DNA of 37,371 nucleotides from Bacillus piscicola (GTDB lineage: Bacteria > Bacillota > Bacilli > Bacillales > Marinococcaceae). The notes beneath the pieces are model-generated. The model was not told the origin of the DNA and searched no databases. It worked only from the letters and a program-made list of their open reading frames with translations. The stretch is from assembly GCF_022458745.1 (NCBI RefSeq), contig NZ_JAJJJF010000018.1, positions 1 to 37,371 of the forward strand, written 5' to 3'. How positions within the stretch are numbered: the stretch's first letter is position 1; each line of letters opens with the position of its first letter. The translations under genes were made by a program, and so were the position numbers. Shown here one piece after another: positions 35,024 through 37,371 of the stretch.

Positions 35024-35986
35024 ATGATAAAGAGATGGTTGATTGTCTTTTTTGCTATAACGATTTTCATAAGCGGTTGTGGAAGGGAAGAGGAGCAACA
35101 GCCGGAGAATGAGGATCATTCCCAGGACCCCCTGCGTCTTTTCACCACTGTGTATGCGTGGGAAGCCTTTGCCGCTATGATCGGCGGTGAGGAAGTAGAG
35201 GTCGAGAATTTGATCCCGCCGGGGAGTGACGCTCACAGCTATGAACCGAGTGCCCGGACAATGGTGGAAATTGCAGAAGCAGACGCGTTTCTATACAACG
35301 GCGCAGGAATGGAAGGATTTACAGAAGCGGTAAACAAAGCCATGAAAGGAGAGGATGTAAAGTTAATCAATGTCACGGAAAATATGACATTACACGCACA
35401 TGAGAGTGGCCATGAGGATCGTATAGAACAGGGCCATGCAGAGGACGATGGGCATCACCATGGAAATGAAGATCCGCACGTCTGGCTTGATCCGCTTCTC
35501 GCAAAGGAGGGTGCCAAAAAAATAAAAAATGAGTTGACAGCACTCCGGCCGGAAAAAGCATCGGTCTTCGAACAGAGGTACAAGACCTTAGAGAACAAGC
35601 TGCAACAGCTTCACGAGGATTTTAAAGAGCTGGCCTTAACAGCTGATAAAGATCGCTTTCTTGTTTCTCATGCGGCATACGGATACTGGGAAGCACGTTA
35701 TGACTTGCATCCGATTGCGGTTAGCGGTCTTTCATCGTCGTCGGAGCCTTCTCAGAAACAGATTAAACAAATCATTCATATCGCAGAAGAGCACAACATT
35801 CATTATGTTCTACTCGAGAAGAACCTTTCCTCGAAAACCGCAAAAGTAGTGTTGAAAGAAATTGGAGCCAAGCCCCTTTATTTGCATAACTTGGAATCAC
35901 TGACAGAGAAAGATATAAGAGAAGGTGCCGATTATTTCAGTTTGATGGAAGAAAATATGGACAGCTTAAAAATTGCATTAAAATAA
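35024..35986 (+). CDS. znuA: Zinc-binding lipoprotein of a metal ABC transporter (ZnuA/AdcA type)
   Basis: Cluster A-1 metal-binding protein of 320 residues, anchored outside the membrane by lipid at Cys19 (lipobox FISGC). His71 in GSDAHSYEPS, His152 in EDPHVWLDP, His in SHAAYGYW and an acidic residue near LLEKNLS are expected zinc ligands. The His-rich loop at about 124-152 (HAHESGHEDR to HHHGNEDPH) is typical of zinc rather than manganese carriers. The perfect Zur box upstream supports zinc. No permease or ATPase gene is adjacent, so it must share a transporter encoded elsewhere. The B. subtilis copy (adcA/znuA) lies with its transporter at another locus. Confidence 0.92.
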   Translation: MIKRWLIVFFAITIFISGCGREEEQQPENEDHSQDPLRLFTTVYAWEAFAAMIGGEEVEVENLIPPGSDAHSYEPSARTMVEIAEADAFLYNGAGMEGFTEAVNKAMKGEDVKLINVTENMTLHAHESGHEDRIEQGHAEDDGHHHGNEDPHVWLDPLLAKEGAKKIKNELTALRPEKASVFEQRYKTLENKLQQLHEDFKELALTADKDRFLVSHAAYGYWEARYDLHPIAVSGLSSSSEPSQKQIKQIIHIAEEHNIHYVLLEKNLSSKTAKVVLKEIGAKPLYLHNLESLTEKDIREGADYFSLMEENMDSLKIALK

Positions 35987-36091
35987 CAAGCAGTTTGACT
36001 TCTTTGAAACGAGCTGTTCACTTGTACTATACCGGGCTTATCCGCTACAATAAGAGCGAAACGATTCATACTAAGGAAAGGAATGAATGTA

Positions 36092-36511
36092 ATGGATTTT
36101 AGTTTCTATGTCAACGATGTTGTTGGGACGGCGAGACAAGAAATGGAAGAAGCAGGATATACATCTCTAACGACGCCAGAGGAAGTCGAAGAAGCACTTG
36201 GCGGAGAAGGATCAACCCTCGTCATGATAAACTCCGTTTGCGGATGTGCAGGCGGGATTGCGCGTCCTGCGGCTGCTTATATGCGTAATTATGAGAAGAA
36301 ACCCGATCGCTTTGTTACCGTGTTTGCAGGACAAGATAAAGAAGCGACAGAAAAGGCCAGATCGTATTTCACTGGTTATCCACCGTCTTCCCCCTCATTT
36401 GCAGTTATAAAAGATGGAGAGTTGGTACGCATGGTAGAACGTCACGAGATCGAAGGCCATGAACCAATCGAAGTCGTCCAGCAGCTTGAAAAAGCAGTCG
36501 ATCAGTTATAA
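36092..36511 (+). CDS. brxB: Bacilliredoxin (BrxA/BrxB, YqiW)
   Basis: Thioredoxin-like protein that removes bacillithiol from mixed disulfides on other proteins. The 139-residue product closely follows B. subtilis YqiW, with the active CGC motif (Cys50, Cys52) in [32 protein letters not shown] and [15 protein letters not shown] prefer the ATG at 36092, 9 bases after AAAGGA; an ATG at 36083 would touch that site, although B. subtilis YqiW begins MNMDF, so three extra residues are possible. Single gene with its own terminator. Confidence 0.94.
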   Translation: MDFSFYVNDVVGTARQEMEEAGYTSLTTPEEVEEALGGEGSTLVMINSVCGCAGGIARPAAAYMRNYEKKPDRFVTVFAGQDKEATEKARSYFTGYPPSSPSFAVIKDGELVRMVERHEIEGHEPIEVVQQLEKAVDQL

Positions 36512-36515
36512 GCAA

Positions 36516-36548
36516 TGCGCCGCTTCCTTCAAAAAGGTGGCGGCTTTT
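36516..36548 (+). terminator. Terminator of brxB
   Basis: GCCGC and GCGGC pair, extended by TTCC/GG pairs, around TTCAAAAA, followed by TTTTT at 36544-36548. Confidence 0.75.
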
Positions 36549-36604
36549 TGTATCGATCATGCACGAATTACGGTTAGTTTGAGAAACCAGATTACGGAAG
36601 GCAG

Positions 36605-36716
36605 ATATCCAGATATGAAGTGCAAATATCCAGAGTTGAAAACGTAATATCCATACTGAGGCATGAAATATCCACACTTCGGAGAATAATATCCAGACAT
36701 CACGCCTATATATCCA
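36605..36716. repeat. Six-copy tandem repeat, 21-bp period
   Basis: ATATCCA recurs exactly every 21 bases, at 36605, 36626, 36647, 36668, 36689 and 36710, usually with an A or T before it. The 14 bases between copies are AT- and purine-biased but not conserved. On the minus strand two frames read through it and give seven-residue repeats of the GYY and VWI type. I see no ribosome site for either frame, so I treat the array as DNA- or RNA-level structure. It fills the gap between brxB and the gene at 36795. Confidence 0.85.
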
Positions 36717-36748
36717 ACCTGGAGGGCGTGTCGCGGCAATTTTAAATG

Positions 36749-36757
36749 TGTTATAAT
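36749..36757 (+). promoter_or_regulatory. Extended -10 promoter for the gene at 36795
   Basis: TGTTATAAT (TATAAT at 36752-36757) lies 37 bases ahead of the coding start and 33 bases after the last repeat unit. No good -35 is present, as is usual for extended -10 promoters. Confidence 0.6.
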
Positions 36758-36794
36758 AATCACTGACACTTTTACATAAAGGATGAAGAAAATA

Positions 36795-37166
36795 ATGGAT
36801 ACACTTTACAAACAAATACAAGTCTACTTAAATATGGACGGAGAAATTGATTTCAAGGAATTTCAGTCTTATTATCAAGACGTGCTCTCCCATTTGAATG
36901 AACAGGCTGATTCCTTTCAAGAAGACGAACTTTGGAAAGGGCTGTTCATTGTAGAAAGCGTTATGTCAAACGCTGAAAACCGGGCAAAAACAGCCAAAAA
37001 AGCAGAAGTAAAAAAATATACAAAAATGGCCGAACGGACGAAGCTATACGCCCAAAATTTCACAAAACGTTTACACGAAGCTGGATACAGCCAGGACGAA
37101 ATTAATGATAAATTTGAAGAAATGCTGGCGGAAGGCACCAAAGAAGAGAACGAAAGCCGTTCGTAA
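36795..37166 (+). CDS. Uncharacterised small helical protein
   Basis: I do not recognise this 123-residue protein. It is soluble, almost entirely helical by composition, rich in Lys, Glu and Gln, and has no cysteine or membrane segment. The second half (about residues 56-110) has a repeating Lys/Ala/Glu pattern (NRAKTAKKAEVKKYTKMAER) consistent with a helical hairpin or coiled coil. The ATG at 36795 has AAAGGA 11 bases upstream; the ATG at 36783 overlaps that site. No gene follows before the repeat at the window end. Confidence 0.75.
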   Translation: MDTLYKQIQVYLNMDGEIDFKEFQSYYQDVLSHLNEQADSFQEDELWKGLFIVESVMSNAENRAKTAKKAEVKKYTKMAERTKLYAQNFTKRLHEAGYSQDEINDKFEEMLAEGTKEENESRS

Positions 37167-37291
37167 AAAATCTTCCGCCGATGAAGCGGTACAATAAAGG
37201 CGCAAGAACAACTTATTTTCACTTTTTCTATATGTATGAGTCATAATTCAAATATAGTTATTAAAATACGACCAATTCGAAAATGCTATCG

Positions 37292-37371
37292 AACAGTTGA
37301 TTTGCCCTGCAGGCGGACGCTTTCCGCGGGCAACGCCTCAGCCTCCTCGACCTGATAAAACAGGTCTGCGG
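37292..37371 (-). repeat. Dispersed GC-rich intergenic repeat, copy 4 (inverted, cut by window end)
   Basis: Read on the minus strand, it contains GAGGCGTTGCCCGCGGAAAG followed by CGTCCGCCTGCAGG and AAATCAAC, the same order as in copies 1 and 2. It has the opposite orientation to the other three and continues past the right edge. Confidence 0.7.

Noticed and set aside
36605-36716. CRISPR array
   Set aside because: The conserved part is only 7 bases with 14-base gaps; CRISPR repeats are 24 bases or longer with spacers of about 30. No cas gene is near.
36405-36821. Minus-strand frame with seven-residue WI-type repeats, and a second one at 36557-36769 with GY-type repeats
   Set aside because: The regularity comes from the 21-bp DNA period. 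Neither frame has a ribosome site; the longer one also runs into brxB and through its terminator.

Overview
The window is a chromosomal segment of an aerobic, endospore-forming member of the Bacillaceae. Gene order follows the Bacillus subtilis mntR(yqhN)-yqh-spoIIIA-nusB-folD-xse-ispA-dxs-ahrC-recN-spoIVB-spo0A-bkd region closely, and MntR, AhrC and Spo0A are near-copies of their B. subtilis counterparts by recalled sequence. An OLE RNA gene with its partner oapA points to the alkaliphilic, halophilic or otherwise extremophilic side of the Bacillota (Alkalihalobacillus-like). This rests on recognition from the sequence, not on a database search.

Layout. 1-6445: a dispersed GC-rich repeat, mntR, a patatin-like hydrolase, two minus-strand membrane-protein genes (a PAP2-like protein without its catalytic motifs, and yqhP), yqhR, then aroQ-papA-efp closed by a second repeat copy and a terminator. 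6594-11862: the eight-gene spoIIIA operon, which builds the mother-cell side of the forespore feeding channel. 11903-16723: a small unrecognised gene, the Asp23-family gene yqhY, nusB, folD, xseA, xseB and ispA. accB and accC, which precede yqhY in B. subtilis, are absent. 16845-20983: a third repeat copy, a promoter, the OLE RNA (about 600 nt, closed by a perfect 12-bp end helix), oapA, dxs and tlyA. 21205-25868: ahrC, recN, spoIVB and spo0A. 25938-28505: a translationally coupled cassette of a SteA-like protein, a family-2 glycosyltransferase and a MraY/WecA-like membrane protein, at a place where B. subtilis has other genes. 28507-34843: yqzF on the minus strand, then leucine dehydrogenase and the whole branched-chain 2-oxo acid dehydrogenase complex (lpdV-bkdAA-bkdAB-bkdB), without ptb, buk or bkdR. 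34966-37371: a zinc-binding lipoprotein under a perfect Zur box, bacilliredoxin, a 21-bp-phased tandem repeat, a small unrecognised gene and an inverted fourth repeat copy cut by the window end.

How the genes work together. Three themes dominate. Sporulation is represented by spoIIIAA-AH, spoIVB and spo0A, which cover initiation, engulfment-stage channel assembly and sigma-K checkpoint signalling. Isoprenoid supply is represented by dxs and ispA, and here it brackets the OLE RNA and oapA, so a membrane-associated ribonucleoprotein appears to share transcription with lipid-precursor genes. Branched-chain amino-acid breakdown (bcd plus the bkd complex) supplies the acyl-CoA primers for the branched fatty acids of bacilli. 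Two metal regulators' domains (MntR; Zur acting on the zinc lipoprotein) also occur.

The strongest object outside ordinary protein-coding genes is the OLE RNA/OapA module. It is a described but rare system. Less explained are the dispersed repeat family, the 21-bp phased array, the SteA-glycosyltransferase cassette and the catalytically degenerate PAP2-like protein.
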